Assembly: GCA_020636045.1 (NCBI GenBank)
Contig: JACJYP010000005.1
Span: 1 to 64,000, forward strand
Length of the DNA stretch: 64,000 nucleotides
Direction: 5' to 3'
Source of the DNA: Lewinellaceae bacterium
GTDB taxonomy: Bacteria; Bacteroidota; Bacteroidia; Chitinophagales; Saprospiraceae
Position 1 is the stretch's first letter. Each line of letters starts with the position of its first letter. Below the pieces are notes generated by a model. That model was given only the letters and a program-made list of their open reading frames with translations. It was not told the origin of the DNA and made no database searches. The position numbers were made by a program, and so were the translations under genes. Of this stretch, positions 28,550 to 37,206 are shown piece by piece.

Positions 28550-28564
28550 CTCCACTTTTTCCCA
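28550..28564 (-). promoter_or_regulatory. Distal MraZ-type repeat pair 2 (minus orientation)
   Basis: On the minus strand this reads TGGGA-AAAAG-TGGAG, with the same AAAAG spacer as pair 1 and 41 bp (about four helical turns) from it. The second unit has one mismatch to TGGGN. Confidence 0.45.
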
Positions 28565-28778
28565 CGGCTCGCCCTGTAGATTGTATTTGATCCGTTTTTT
28601 GTAGTTAAAAAACACATTTATTTTACATTTTCCTGTTTGCTTTGTGGTGCGCAGCCATTTTCCTCAAAAAAAGTGTGAAAATAGAATCTTTATACTCTGT
28701 TTGTTAAAATGCTGATAACCATAAGTTTATATTTTATTGTCAAAAAAATTTTACAAAAAAGTCTATAAAAGTGTTGAA

Positions 28779-28812
28779 TTGTGGGAAAATGTGGGAAAAA
28801 GGAATACATTTG
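28779..28812 (+). promoter_or_regulatory. dcw promoter with MraZ operator
   Basis: The -7 element TACATTTG (28805-28812) matches TAnnTTTG. A TTG (28779-28781) lies 23 bases upstream as a possible -33 element. Between them are two direct repeats, TGGGA (28782-28786) and TGGGA (28792-28796), with a 5-base spacer, so MraZ bound there would block RNA polymerase. This is the known autoregulatory logic of mraZ. The leader from here to the mraZ start is about 75-80 bases and contains two isolated TCCCA units (28836-28840 and 28884-28888). Confidence 0.7.
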
Positions 28813-28894
28813 TGGCGGTGGATTATAGGCGTCTATCCCACATTCAAAGCGTCTGTAAGGCTCCACAAGCAGAAATAAGTCAGTCCCACACATT

Positions 28895-29386
28895 ATGCAA
28901 CTCATCGGCGAATATCCTGTCGCCCTCGATGACAAGGGCCGCATGCGCCTTCCAACGGCGCTGCTTCGTCAGCTTTCCGCTTCACAGGCGGAGAACGGCG
29001 AGGGGGCTTCCTATGAGTTTGTAGTCAACAGGGGTTTTGAAAAGTGTCTCACACTTTACCCCAAACCGGTCTGGGACGGTATCGCTGCCAAGTTGGGCCG
29101 TCTCAATCGCTTCAATGACCGGAACCGCGCCTTTATTCGCTCCTTTTACCTCGGGGCATATCCAATCTCGACCGATAGCGCGGATCGGATTCTCTTGCAA
29201 AAACATTTGATGGATTACGCGGGGCTTGTGAAAGAAGCCGTCCTCGTTGCCATGGATGACCGGATCGAGATCTGGTCGCCTCAAGAACATGCCCGTATCG
29301 CATCGCAGGATGTCAGTGATTTTGCCGACCTGGCCAATCACGTGATGGGCGGCGGTATCGACGGGGTAGGGGATATTGAAATGTGA
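28895..29386 (+). CDS. mraZ: MraZ transcriptional regulator
   Basis: 163 residues, typical length, with two AbrB/SpoVT-like swapped-hairpin halves. The first contains GEYPVALDDKGRMRLP (DxKGR motif) and the second contains LGAYPISTDSADRILLQKHLMDYAGL; the second DxxGR motif is degraded to DSADR. It is a ring-forming DNA-binding protein that represses its own dcw promoter by binding TGGGN repeats. Such repeats are visible in the promoter at 28782-28796 and in two further pairs upstream. It is the first gene of the dcw cluster, followed at 72 bases by rsmH. Confidence 0.95.
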   Translation: MQLIGEYPVALDDKGRMRLPTALLRQLSASQAENGEGASYEFVVNRGFEKCLTLYPKPVWDGIAAKLGRLNRFNDRNRAFIRSFYLGAYPISTDSADRILLQKHLMDYAGLVKEAVLVAMDDRIEIWSPQEHARIASQDVSDFADLANHVMGGGIDGVGDIEM

Positions 29387-29458
29387 ATCGGGAGAAGGGA
29401 AGCAGGGCGCTTATAGCACGTGAACCTGTATCCCCGTATCCGCTTCATCATAGCAACG

Positions 29459-30394
29459 ATGTATCACGAGACAGTCCTCTTAGCCGAATCGATTGATTAT
29501 CTGGAAGTTAAGCCGGGCGGGATATATGTGGATGCGACATTCGGCGGCGGCGGGCATTCGAGGCTGATACTTAAAAAAATGGGCGGCAAAGGCCGTCTGT
29601 TTGCCTTTGATCAGGATGAAGATGCGAAGCGAAACACTGAACAGCAGGAGTTTTCAGCAAATCCTTCCTTCTTTTTTATCCATTCGAATTTCAGGCATTT
29701 GAAACGCCAGTTGCGCTCGGAAGGCATTCGCTCGGGCAGTGTGGACGGCATTTTGGCCGACCTCGGCGTGAGCAGTTTCCAGTTCGATACTCCGGAGCGT
29801 GGCTTCAGTTACCGCTTCGACGCCGAACTGGACATGCGCATGAACCGGCAGGACGGGCCGACGGCGGCGGAATTGCTGAACCAGTACGATGCCGATGCCT
29901 TGCAGCGGGTGTTCAGCGAACTCGGCGAAGTGCGCAACTCCCGGACCTTGGCGCAGGCGGCTGTAGCGCGGCGCGCAAAAGCGCCTTTTCGCACAACAGG
30001 CGACCTGCTGGAATTGTGCGAAAAGCACCTGCTGGGAGACCGGATGCGCTACTTCTCGCAAGTGTTCCAGGCTTTGCGCATGGAAGTCAACGACGAGCTG
30101 GGCGCGCTGGAAGCATTTCTGTACGAGGCCCTGGAAATGCTGAATCCGGAAGGCCGGCTGGCGGTGATCACTTTCCATTCACTGGAAGACCGGATGGTGA
30201 AGCACTTTTTGAAAACGGGCAATGTAGAGGGCGTGCCGCGAAAAGACTTTTACGGCAATATCGAACGGCCGTTCGATCTGCTCACAAAAAAGCCGCTTGA
30301 GCCGGGCGCCGAAGAGATCGGCAGGAACACGCGGGCACGCAGCGCAAAATTGCGTGCAGGAATAAAGAAAACGGCTCCTGAAGCCAAAAAATAA
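29459..30394 (+). CDS. rsmH: 16S rRNA m4C1402 methyltransferase
   Basis: 311 residues. It N4-methylates C1402 of 16S rRNA in the ribosomal P site using SAM. The start at 29459 gives MYHETVLLAESIDYL, the canonical N-terminus. The SAM loop is YVDATFGGGGHSRLIL, followed by FAFDQDEDA, DGILADLGVSSFQFDTPERGFSYR, LDMRM and VITFHSLEDRMVKHF, all family hallmarks. Second gene of the dcw cluster; ftsL starts seven bases after its stop. Confidence 0.97.
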   Translation: MYHETVLLAESIDYLEVKPGGIYVDATFGGGGHSRLILKKMGGKGRLFAFDQDEDAKRNTEQQEFSANPSFFFIHSNFRHLKRQLRSEGIRSGSVDGILADLGVSSFQFDTPERGFSYRFDAELDMRMNRQDGPTAAELLNQYDADALQRVFSELGEVRNSRTLAQAAVARRAKAPFRTTGDLLELCEKHLLGDRMRYFSQVFQALRMEVNDELGALEAFLYEALEMLNPEGRLAVITFHSLEDRMVKHFLKTGNVEGVPRKDFYGNIERPFDLLTKKPLEPGAEEIGRNTRARSAKLRAGIKKTAPEAKK

Positions 30395-30401
30395 AGGAAA
30401 C

Positions 30402-30710
30402 ATGGCAAATAAACTTCTCGCAACGCTGAATGTCAGCCAGCACACCACCAATCTGGTGTTCGGCAACTTCCAGTACATCATGTTCCTCGGCTTTCTGGGC
30501 ATTGTGTACATCGCCAATGCGCATTTTGCCGAAAAAAGCGTGCGCCGCATACAATTGCTGCAGAGAGAGATCAAGGAACTCAAATGGGAATACACTTCCA
30601 TCAAAAGCGAGACCATGTATAAATCCATGCAAAGCCAGATCGACCAAAGTCTGGAACCCGTGGGCCTCAACCTTGAAAACAAAGGTCCCCTGGTGATCCA
30701 GGTCAAATAA
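30402..30710 (+). CDS. ftsL: FtsL-like cell division protein
   Basis: 102 residues. A short cytoplasmic N-terminus, one transmembrane helix (YIMFLGFLGIVYIANAHF, about 25-42) and a periplasmic coiled coil (EKSVRRIQLLQREIKELKWEYTSIKSE) match the Bacteroidota FtsL-like family. FtsL joins FtsB/FtsQ and activates FtsWI at the septum. Position between rsmH and ftsI supports the call. Sequence conservation in this family is low, so identification rests mainly on topology and place. Confidence 0.88.
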   Translation: MANKLLATLNVSQHTTNLVFGNFQYIMFLGFLGIVYIANAHFAEKSVRRIQLLQREIKELKWEYTSIKSETMYKSMQSQIDQSLEPVGLNLENKGPLVIQVK

Positions 30711-30740
30711 ACCGAAAGACAACCATACAAAACCGGCATC

Positions 30741-32885
30741 ATGCTCAATATCAAAAACGAAGTTCTCGTGCGCGTGTACGCAGTGGCAGCACTGGTCGTA
30801 CTGGTCGCCATCGTGATATTGGGGCGGCTTTACCAGATCAGTATCGTGCAGGCGGCCGACTGGAAGGCGAAGGCCGATAGTTTGTATGTAAAACTCGTAG
30901 ACGCACCTTCGCAGCGCGGCAACATCCTCGCCGACGACGGCAGCCTGCTGGCGACCTCGCTGCCGTTTTTCGACGTGCACTGGGATGCCAAGGCGGAAGG
31001 GTTGACCGATGAGATATTCAACCAGACAGCCGTAGACAGCCTTGCTTGGCTGCTTTCTACCTATATCGATCAGCAGTACACGCCCGGCGCCTATCGCGAC
31101 TGGCTGATGGCCCTGCGCAACGCGCCAGAAAATACCAGGGGCATTCGCTATGTGCCTATCGCCAAAAACCTGCCGTACAACAAGGCGCTGCTGGTCAAAA
31201 CCTTTCCGATCTTCAGCGAAGGCCGTTACAAAGGCGGGTTTATCCTCGAACAAAACCCGCGCCGTGAACGCCCGTTCAAACTGCTTGCGCAGCGCACGAT
31301 CGGCTATACGCGCGAAGGCGCTTTGCCGGTAGGCCTGGAGGGAAGTTTTAATAATATCCTCGAAGGGCGCCCCGGCAAACAACTCATGATCCGCGTGCCG
31401 GGCGATATCTACATCCCCGTCAACGACCTTGCGGAAATCGAACCCGAACCTGGCGACGACGTGGTGACCACGCTCGACATTAACATCCAGGACGTAGCGG
31501 AGCAGTCGCTGCTAAAAGCCTGTCAGACGCACAACGCCGACCACGGTTGCGCGATCGTAATGGAAGTCAAAACCGGCAAGATCCGCGCCATTGCCAACAT
31601 CGGTAAAACGCCCGAAGGCTGGTGGGAAACTTACAACTACGCCATCGGCGAGCGCGTGGAACCGGGCTCTATGTTCAAACTCGCCTCATTCATGGCCATG
31701 CTGGAAGACGGCGTGATCGAGGATTTTGACCAGCCGGTGCCTGTTTTTGGCGGCAAGGTGCGGATCTACGATGAGGAACTGATAGACGCGGTGCCGCATG
31801 GGCTGGATACGATGACCGTTCGGCAGGTGTTTGCGCAATCGTCGAACGTCGGAACGGCTACCCTTGTACAGAATAACTACGGAAAAGGCAATGCAGGGCG
31901 GTTTGTAAAGCGACTGCGTGGTTTCGGGCTCGACCTGCCGACCGACATCGAAGTCGGTGGTGAAGAGGCGCCCATTATCAAAAATCCGGATGACCCGAAC
32001 AGCGGCTGGTCAGGCACAACCCTGCCCTGGATGAGCATCGGCTACGAATTGCTTCTGACCCCGCTCCAACTGCTGACCTTCTATAATGCCGTGGCCAACA
32101 ACGGGCGCATGATGAAGCCGTACATCGTACAGCGGACCGAACGGTACGGAGAGCCCATTCGGGAATTTCAGCCGACGGTCGTGAAGCGAAGCATCGCGTC
32201 CAAAAAGACCGTTGAAAAGGCAAAAGAACTGCTCAAATCGGTGGTGCTGGAAGGCACGGCCCGTAACATCCGCTCCAATTACATTCAAATGGCCGGCAAA
32301 ACTGGGACCGCGCAATTGAATTACCACAAGTTCCGCGCCTCCAAAGGCATCCGCCACCAGGCCGGATTCTGCGGTTTTTTCCCCGCCGACAACCCTGTGT
32401 ATTCGTGTATCGTGGTCATCAGCGAACCCGAACGCGGCGGCTACCACGGTGCAGAAGTGGCGGCGCCGGTCTTTCGCGACATCGCCGAACGCTGTTTTGC
32501 CATGAAAGCCGAAATGCATCCGCCCATCAACCAGAATAAGCCGGAAAAACTGGTGACCCGCGAATTGCCGAGTTACGATGCAGGCAGCAAATCCGACCTG
32601 GAAGGGAGCCTTCGCTGGCTGGGGCTGGATTATTTTGAAGAAACGGATCTGGGCGACTGGACAGTTATCAAGGCCGCTCAGGGCGATTCGCTGATGCTGT
32701 TACAGCGCAACATATCGGACAAGGCCGTTCCCTCGGTGATCGGAATGGGATTGAAAGACGCCATTTATCTGCTGGAAAACCGCGGCTGCAGGGTCAAGGT
32801 GAGCGGAGTGGGGAAAGTGCGCCGCCAGACGCTTGCGCCGGGTACGCGTGCCAGCGGACAAACCTGTGTTTTATACCTGGAATAA
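30741..32885 (+). CDS. ftsI: Penicillin-binding protein FtsI/PBP3 with PASTA domain
   Basis: 714 residues. The septal DD-transpeptidase partner of FtsW. It has one N-terminal transmembrane helix (VYAVAALVVLVAIVILGRLY), a PBP dimerisation domain, and a transpeptidase domain with SxxK (GSMFK), SxN (SSN) and KTGT (AGKTGTAQ) motifs in order. A single C-terminal PASTA domain (AVPSVIGMGLKDAIYLLENRGCRVKV...) occupies about residues 655-714. PASTA-tailed FtsI is common in Bacteroidota. Located between ftsL and murE in one transcript. Confidence 0.96.
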   Translation: MLNIKNEVLVRVYAVAALVVLVAIVILGRLYQISIVQAADWKAKADSLYVKLVDAPSQRGNILADDGSLLATSLPFFDVHWDAKAEGLTDEIFNQTAVDSLAWLLSTYIDQQYTPGAYRDWLMALRNAPENTRGIRYVPIAKNLPYNKALLVKTFPIFSEGRYKGGFILEQNPRRERPFKLLAQRTIGYTREGALPVGLEGSFNNILEGRPGKQLMIRVPGDIYIPVNDLAEIEPEPGDDVVTTLDINIQDVAEQSLLKACQTHNADHGCAIVMEVKTGKIRAIANIGKTPEGWWETYNYAIGERVEPGSMFKLASFMAMLEDGVIEDFDQPVPVFGGKVRIYDEELIDAVPHGLDTMTVRQVFAQSSNVGTATLVQNNYGKGNAGRFVKRLRGFGLDLPTDIEVGGEEAPIIKNPDDPNSGWSGTTLPWMSIGYELLLTPLQLLTFYNAVANNGRMMKPYIVQRTERYGEPIREFQPTVVKRSIASKKTVEKAKELLKSVVLEGTARNIRSNYIQMAGKTGTAQLNYHKFRASKGIRHQAGFCGFFPADNPVYSCIVVISEPERGGYHGAEVAAPVFRDIAERCFAMKAEMHPPINQNKPEKLVTRELPSYDAGSKSDLEGSLRWLGLDYFEETDLGDWTVIKAAQGDSLMLLQRNISDKAVPSVIGMGLKDAIYLLENRGCRVKVSGVGKVRRQTLAPGTRASGQTCVLYLE

Positions 32886-32926
32886 CAAAAGCAAAAAAAA
32901 GAGAGCCTGAAGCCCGATTGAATTTT

Positions 32927-34399
32927 ATGACACTCGACCATCTGCTCAAAAACGTCCGCACACTGGACATCGACGGTTCAACAGCCGTCGGGATCGGAGC
33001 CATTCGCTTCGATTCGCGCCAGTTGCAGCCGGGTGACGTCTTTGTTGCCGTGCGCGGCACGCAGGCCGATGGTCATGCCTTTATCGAGAATGCCCTCCAG
33101 GCCGGGGTCGCCGCTGTTGTATGCGAAACATACGACCTGCCCCGGCCGGTAAAAGCCACGGTCGTACGCGTCGGGAATACCGCCGAAGCGCTTGGCATCA
33201 TGGCTGCCAATTACTACGACCGGCCTTCACACGCGCTGAAACTCGTGGGCGTCACAGGCACCAACGGTAAAACCACCGTGGTGACCCTGCTTTGGCAACT
33301 GTTTTCGAAGCTGGGCTACAAATGCGGCATGATCGGGACCATCGAACACCGCATCGGCGACGAGTTGCGTGCAAGCACGCACACCACACCCGACCCCCTG
33401 CAATTACATGCGCTGATGCGCGAGATGGCCGATGCCGGTTGTACCCACGTCTTCATGGAGGTCAGCAGCCATGCCGTGCACCAGCGTCGTATCGCAGGTT
33501 TGCATTTTGCCGGCGCCGTATTCACCAATCTCAGCCACGACCACCTCGACTACCACAAGACCTTCGCTGCATACCGCGATGCTAAAAAGATGTTTTTTGA
33601 CGATCTGCCGGGCGATGCTTTTGCCCTCAGCAATGCCGACGACCGGAACGGAGCGGTGATGCTACAGAATACCCGCGCCGCCGGGCACTTTTACGGCCTG
33701 AAAACCCCGGCGGACTTCAAAACCCGCTTGCTGGAAAACAGCCTGGACGGCCTGTACCTCGAGATCGACGGAACGGAACTGCATGCACGACTGATCGGCG
33801 AATTCAATGCTTACAACCTGACTGCGACCTATGCGGCGGCTCGGTTGCTCGGTGTCGAAAAGATGCAGGCACTGACGGCGCTCAGCGACCTGCGCGGAGC
33901 GGAAGGCCGGTTCGACTATCTGAAACATCCTGCAAAAGCCGCCTGCATCGGCATCGTGGATTATGCCCACACGCCCGACGCGCTGGAAAAAGTACTGGAA
34001 ACCATTCAAAAACTCCGCGCACGCAATGCCAAAGTGATCACGGTAACGGGCGCAGGGGGCGACCGCGACAAAACGAAGCGCCCGCAGATGGCACAGGTCA
34101 GCGCGCGGTTCAGCGACCAGGTGATCCTCACCAGCGATAATCCGCGGTCAGAAGACCCTGCTGCCATACTCCGTGATATGGAGTCGGGTCTCGATGAAGA
34201 AGGGCTGAAAAAGACCCTCGTCATTCAGGACCGCGAGCAGGCCATAAAAACCGCAGTGCGCCTGGCGGGTGATCACGATGTGATCCTGATCGCCGGAAAA
34301 GGCCATGAAAAATATCAGGAGATCAAAGGGGTCAGGTATCCCTTCGACGATAAGGAAACCCTCAAAAAATTCTTTTACGAATACGCGAATTCTGCGTGA
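32927..34399 (+). CDS. murE: UDP-MurNAc-tripeptide synthetase MurE
   Basis: About 490 residues from ATG 32927 (an upstream TTG at 32918 is possible). It adds the third residue (usually meso-diaminopimelate in this phylum) to UDP-MurNAc-L-Ala-D-Glu. The ATP-binding GVTGTNGKTTVVTLL, substrate segment STHTTPDP, MEVSSHAV, FTNLSHDHLDYH and late DNPRSEDP motif are all present; DNPR is the meso-DAP specificity signature. Followed by a 133-base gap with three hairpins before mraY. Confidence 0.96.
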   Translation: MTLDHLLKNVRTLDIDGSTAVGIGAIRFDSRQLQPGDVFVAVRGTQADGHAFIENALQAGVAAVVCETYDLPRPVKATVVRVGNTAEALGIMAANYYDRPSHALKLVGVTGTNGKTTVVTLLWQLFSKLGYKCGMIGTIEHRIGDELRASTHTTPDPLQLHALMREMADAGCTHVFMEVSSHAVHQRRIAGLHFAGAVFTNLSHDHLDYHKTFAAYRDAKKMFFDDLPGDAFALSNADDRNGAVMLQNTRAAGHFYGLKTPADFKTRLLENSLDGLYLEIDGTELHARLIGEFNAYNLTATYAAARLLGVEKMQALTALSDLRGAEGRFDYLKHPAKAACIGIVDYAHTPDALEKVLETIQKLRARNAKVITVTGAGGDRDKTKRPQMAQVSARFSDQVILTSDNPRSEDPAAILRDMESGLDEEGLKKTLVIQDREQAIKTAVRLAGDHDVILIAGKGHEKYQEIKGVRYPFDDKETLKKFFYEYANSA

Positions 34400-34480
34400 G
34401 GCTACCGGCCTCCGCTTCAGGACATAATAGTGGAGGGACTATTATTTTGAGCAGGTTGAGGGGCGATGCAAGATCGCCCC
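34398..34480 (+). repeat. Three consecutive stem-loops between murE and mraY
   Basis: GAGGC/GCCTC (34398-34402 with 34408-34412), ATAATAGT/ACTATTAT (34424-34431 with 34438-34445, loop GGAGGG) and GGGGCGAT/ATCGCCCC (34460-34467 with 34473-34480) are perfect inverted repeats in the longest gap within the mur/fts run. None is followed by a T-tract. They may be an attenuator, an RNA-processing site or mRNA-stabilising hairpins that set the murE to mraY ratio. The GGAGGG loop would also hide or mimic a ribosome-binding sequence. Confidence 0.6.
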
Positions 34481-34532
34481 ACAGCCAATTCAACCCGAAC
34501 CCAAAAGAGAAAACGACCAGAATCTTTTAACA

Positions 34533-35792
34533 ATGCTGTACTATCTTTTTGAATACTTAAAGAGTGCCTACGACTTTCCCGGGGCCGGGCTGTTTCAGTA
34601 CATCTCGTTCCGGGCCGGTGCAGCATTGATCCTGTCACTGCTGATCTCGATCGTGATCGGCAAACATATCATCCTCTGGCTGCGCCGGATGCAGATCGGG
34701 GAAACCGTGCGCGACCTTGGGCTGGAAGGGCAAACCTCCAAAGCGGGCACACCGACCATGGGTGGCGTGATCATCATCGCCGCGACGATCATTCCCTGCC
34801 TGATGCTGGCCCGGCTCGACAACGTATACATTCTGTTGATGCTGTTCAGCACCGTGTGGATGTTCGCCATCGGGTTTATCGACGATTACATCAAGGTTTT
34901 CAAGAAAGACAAGGAAGGCCTGAAAGGCATATTCAAGGTTATGGGGCAGATCGGCCTGGGGCTGATCGTGGGCGTGACCATGCTGATGAGCGACGAAGTG
35001 GTCGTGCGCATGGAACCCGCCCTGGCAGAGCAGTACGATTATGAGGTGATCAATACCTTGTTCGTCAAGGACAATACGGCGCCCAACACTTACAAGGAAA
35101 TGGTGTACGTAAAGGCGCCGATCACCAATGTGCCGTTTTTCAAAAACAACGAACTCGACTATTCGCGCCTGCTGTGGTTTTTGGGCGATAACGCCCGCGG
35201 GCTGAGTTCCATTCTCTTTGTGATCATGACCATTTTCGTGATCACGGCGGTCAGCAACGGCGCCAATCTGACAGACGGCCTCGACGGGCAGGCAGCGGGC
35301 GTGTCGGCAATTGTGATCACGGCGCTGGGAATACTGGCCTACCTGAGCGGCAACTCGGTAGCCGCCGATTTTCTGAAGATCCTTTACATCCCGTACAGCG
35401 GCGAACTGGTGATCTATACAGCCTGCCTGATCGGCGGCTGTATCGGTTTCCTTTGGTACAATGTATATCCCGCACGGGTATTCATGGGCGATACCGGCAG
35501 CCTTACACTGGGAGGGATCATCGCAGCATTGGCGATTATTATTCGAAAAGAACTGCTGATCCCGGTGCTCTGCGGCGTATTCCTGATCGAAAACCTGTCG
35601 GTCATCATCCAGGTCTGGTACTTCAAGCGAACCAAAAAGAAATACGGAGAAGGCCGGCGGGTATTCCTCATGGCGCCATTGCACCACCACTATCAAAAAC
35701 AGGGATACCACGAAGTCACGATCGCCGTGCGGTTCTGGATCATTCAGATCCTGCTGGCAGTGCTCACAGTCATTACCCTCAAAATCAGATAA
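34533..35792 (+). CDS. mraY: Phospho-MurNAc-pentapeptide translocase MraY
   Basis: 419 residues with about ten transmembrane helices. It transfers phospho-MurNAc-pentapeptide from UDP to undecaprenyl phosphate, making lipid I at the inner membrane. Signatures are GTPTMGGVIII, FIDDYIKV (Asp pair), NLTDGLDG, FLWYNVYPARVFMGDTGSL and MAPLHHHYQKQGY. It is longer than the roughly 360 residues of E. coli MraY because of an insertion around residues 160-220, as usual for Bacteroidota. Stands after three hairpins; murD starts 36 bases downstream. Confidence 0.97.
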   Translation: MLYYLFEYLKSAYDFPGAGLFQYISFRAGAALILSLLISIVIGKHIILWLRRMQIGETVRDLGLEGQTSKAGTPTMGGVIIIAATIIPCLMLARLDNVYILLMLFSTVWMFAIGFIDDYIKVFKKDKEGLKGIFKVMGQIGLGLIVGVTMLMSDEVVVRMEPALAEQYDYEVINTLFVKDNTAPNTYKEMVYVKAPITNVPFFKNNELDYSRLLWFLGDNARGLSSILFVIMTIFVITAVSNGANLTDGLDGQAAGVSAIVITALGILAYLSGNSVAADFLKILYIPYSGELVIYTACLIGGCIGFLWYNVYPARVFMGDTGSLTLGGIIAALAIIIRKELLIPVLCGVFLIENLSVIIQVWYFKRTKKKYGEGRRVFLMAPLHHHYQKQGYHEVTIAVRFWIIQILLAVLTVITLKIR

Positions 35793-35827
35793 ACTCAAAC
35801 ATTCAGGAAACGATTGATCCGGCAACA

Positions 35828-37174
35828 ATGAAAAAACGCATCGTCATACTCGGCTCGGGAGAATCCGGCACCGGCGCGGCTTTACTGGCAAAGCACGCGG
35901 GGTACGACGTGTTTGTGTCGGACCGCGGCGCGATCAGGGATGCGTATAAAAAGGAACTGGACGCGCATCAAATCCCCTGGGAAGAAGGCCGGCACACAAA
36001 CGATCTGGTTCTGAATGCCGATGAGATCATCAAAAGCCCGGGCATTCCGGAGAAGAGCGAGATCATGGTCGCCGTGCGGCAGAAAGCCATTCCGGTGATC
36101 GGCGAGATCGAATTTGGCTGGCGTTATGCGGGCAAATGCAACATCGTGGCCATCACCGGATCGAACGGCAAAACGACGACCACCGAACTGACGTACCACC
36201 TGCTGAAAACGGCCGGGCTGAACGTCAGGGTAGGGGGCAACATCGGGAACAGCTTCGCGCGCATGGTGCTCGACGATCTGCAGCGCGGCGCCGAAAGCGA
36301 TGCTTCCCGCATTTTCGTGCTGGAAGTATCGAGTTTTCAACTGGACGATATCGAATACTTCCGGCCGCGCATCGCCATGCTGCTAAATATTACCCCCGAT
36401 CACCTCGACCGCTACGAGGGTTCACTGGAAAAATACGCCCGCGCAAAATTCCGGATCACCATGAATCAGCGCAGGGGCGACGTATTCATTTTCAATGCTG
36501 CCGATCCGGTCATTTCAGAGATACTCGGGACGGTCGAATACAAGAACAGCAAACCGAAACATGTCGCGATCAGAAAAGGCTTTTACAAAAACGGCCGGAT
36601 TGCCGTCGGGAAACTGTCGTTTGACATGACGAAAAGCCGCCTGAAAGGCCCGCATAATATGTTCAACGCAGTCTGCGCCGTCCGCGCAGCAGTGTTGCTG
36701 GGCGCCGATGCCGAAAAGGTGCAGGAGGGCTTGAACACATTTACGCCTCCGCCCCACCGGCTTGAAGTAGTTGCCACGCTTCAAGGCGTTACCTGGATCA
36801 ATGACTCCAAGGCTACCAATGTGGACGCTGTTTTTTACGCGCTGCAGGCGATGGAAACGCCGACTATATGGATCGCGGGCGGACAGGACAAGGGCAACGA
36901 TTATGCGCCGCTGTTGCCGCTGGTCGGGCAAAAGGTGAAAGCCATCATATGCATGGGCATCGATAATTCGAAGATACTACACGCTTTCGGCGCATTGAAC
37001 AAGCCGATGGCGGAAACGCGCAGCGCCGAAGAGGCCGTCAGGGTGGCGGCCGGCTTTGCCGGGCCGGGCAATACGGTCCTGCTGAGCCCCGCCTGCGCCA
37101 GTTTCGATCTGTTCAAAAATTATGAAGACCGCGGCGCGCGCTTCAGGGAAGCCGTGCTGGCGCTGAAAAACTGA
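35828..37174 (+). CDS. murD: UDP-MurNAc-L-Ala-D-Glu ligase MurD
   Basis: 448 residues starting MKKRIVILGSGESGTGAALLA. It adds D-glutamate to UDP-MurNAc-L-Ala in the cytoplasm. The ATP-binding loop AITGSNGKTTTTEL, the VLEVSSFQLDD segment, NITPDHLDRYEGS and WINDSKATNVDAV are the MurD hallmarks. A longer open frame extends upstream into mraY but has no matching function. ftsW follows at 33 bases. Confidence 0.97.
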   Translation: MKKRIVILGSGESGTGAALLAKHAGYDVFVSDRGAIRDAYKKELDAHQIPWEEGRHTNDLVLNADEIIKSPGIPEKSEIMVAVRQKAIPVIGEIEFGWRYAGKCNIVAITGSNGKTTTTELTYHLLKTAGLNVRVGGNIGNSFARMVLDDLQRGAESDASRIFVLEVSSFQLDDIEYFRPRIAMLLNITPDHLDRYEGSLEKYARAKFRITMNQRRGDVFIFNAADPVISEILGTVEYKNSKPKHVAIRKGFYKNGRIAVGKLSFDMTKSRLKGPHNMFNAVCAVRAAVLLGADAEKVQEGLNTFTPPPHRLEVVATLQGVTWINDSKATNVDAVFYALQAMETPTIWIAGGQDKGNDYAPLLPLVGQKVKAIICMGIDNSKILHAFGALNKPMAETRSAEEAVRVAAGFAGPGNTVLLSPACASFDLFKNYEDRGARFREAVLALKN

Positions 37175-37206
37175 AACCGAAAACCATCACATTTTAAACG
37201 ATAAAC

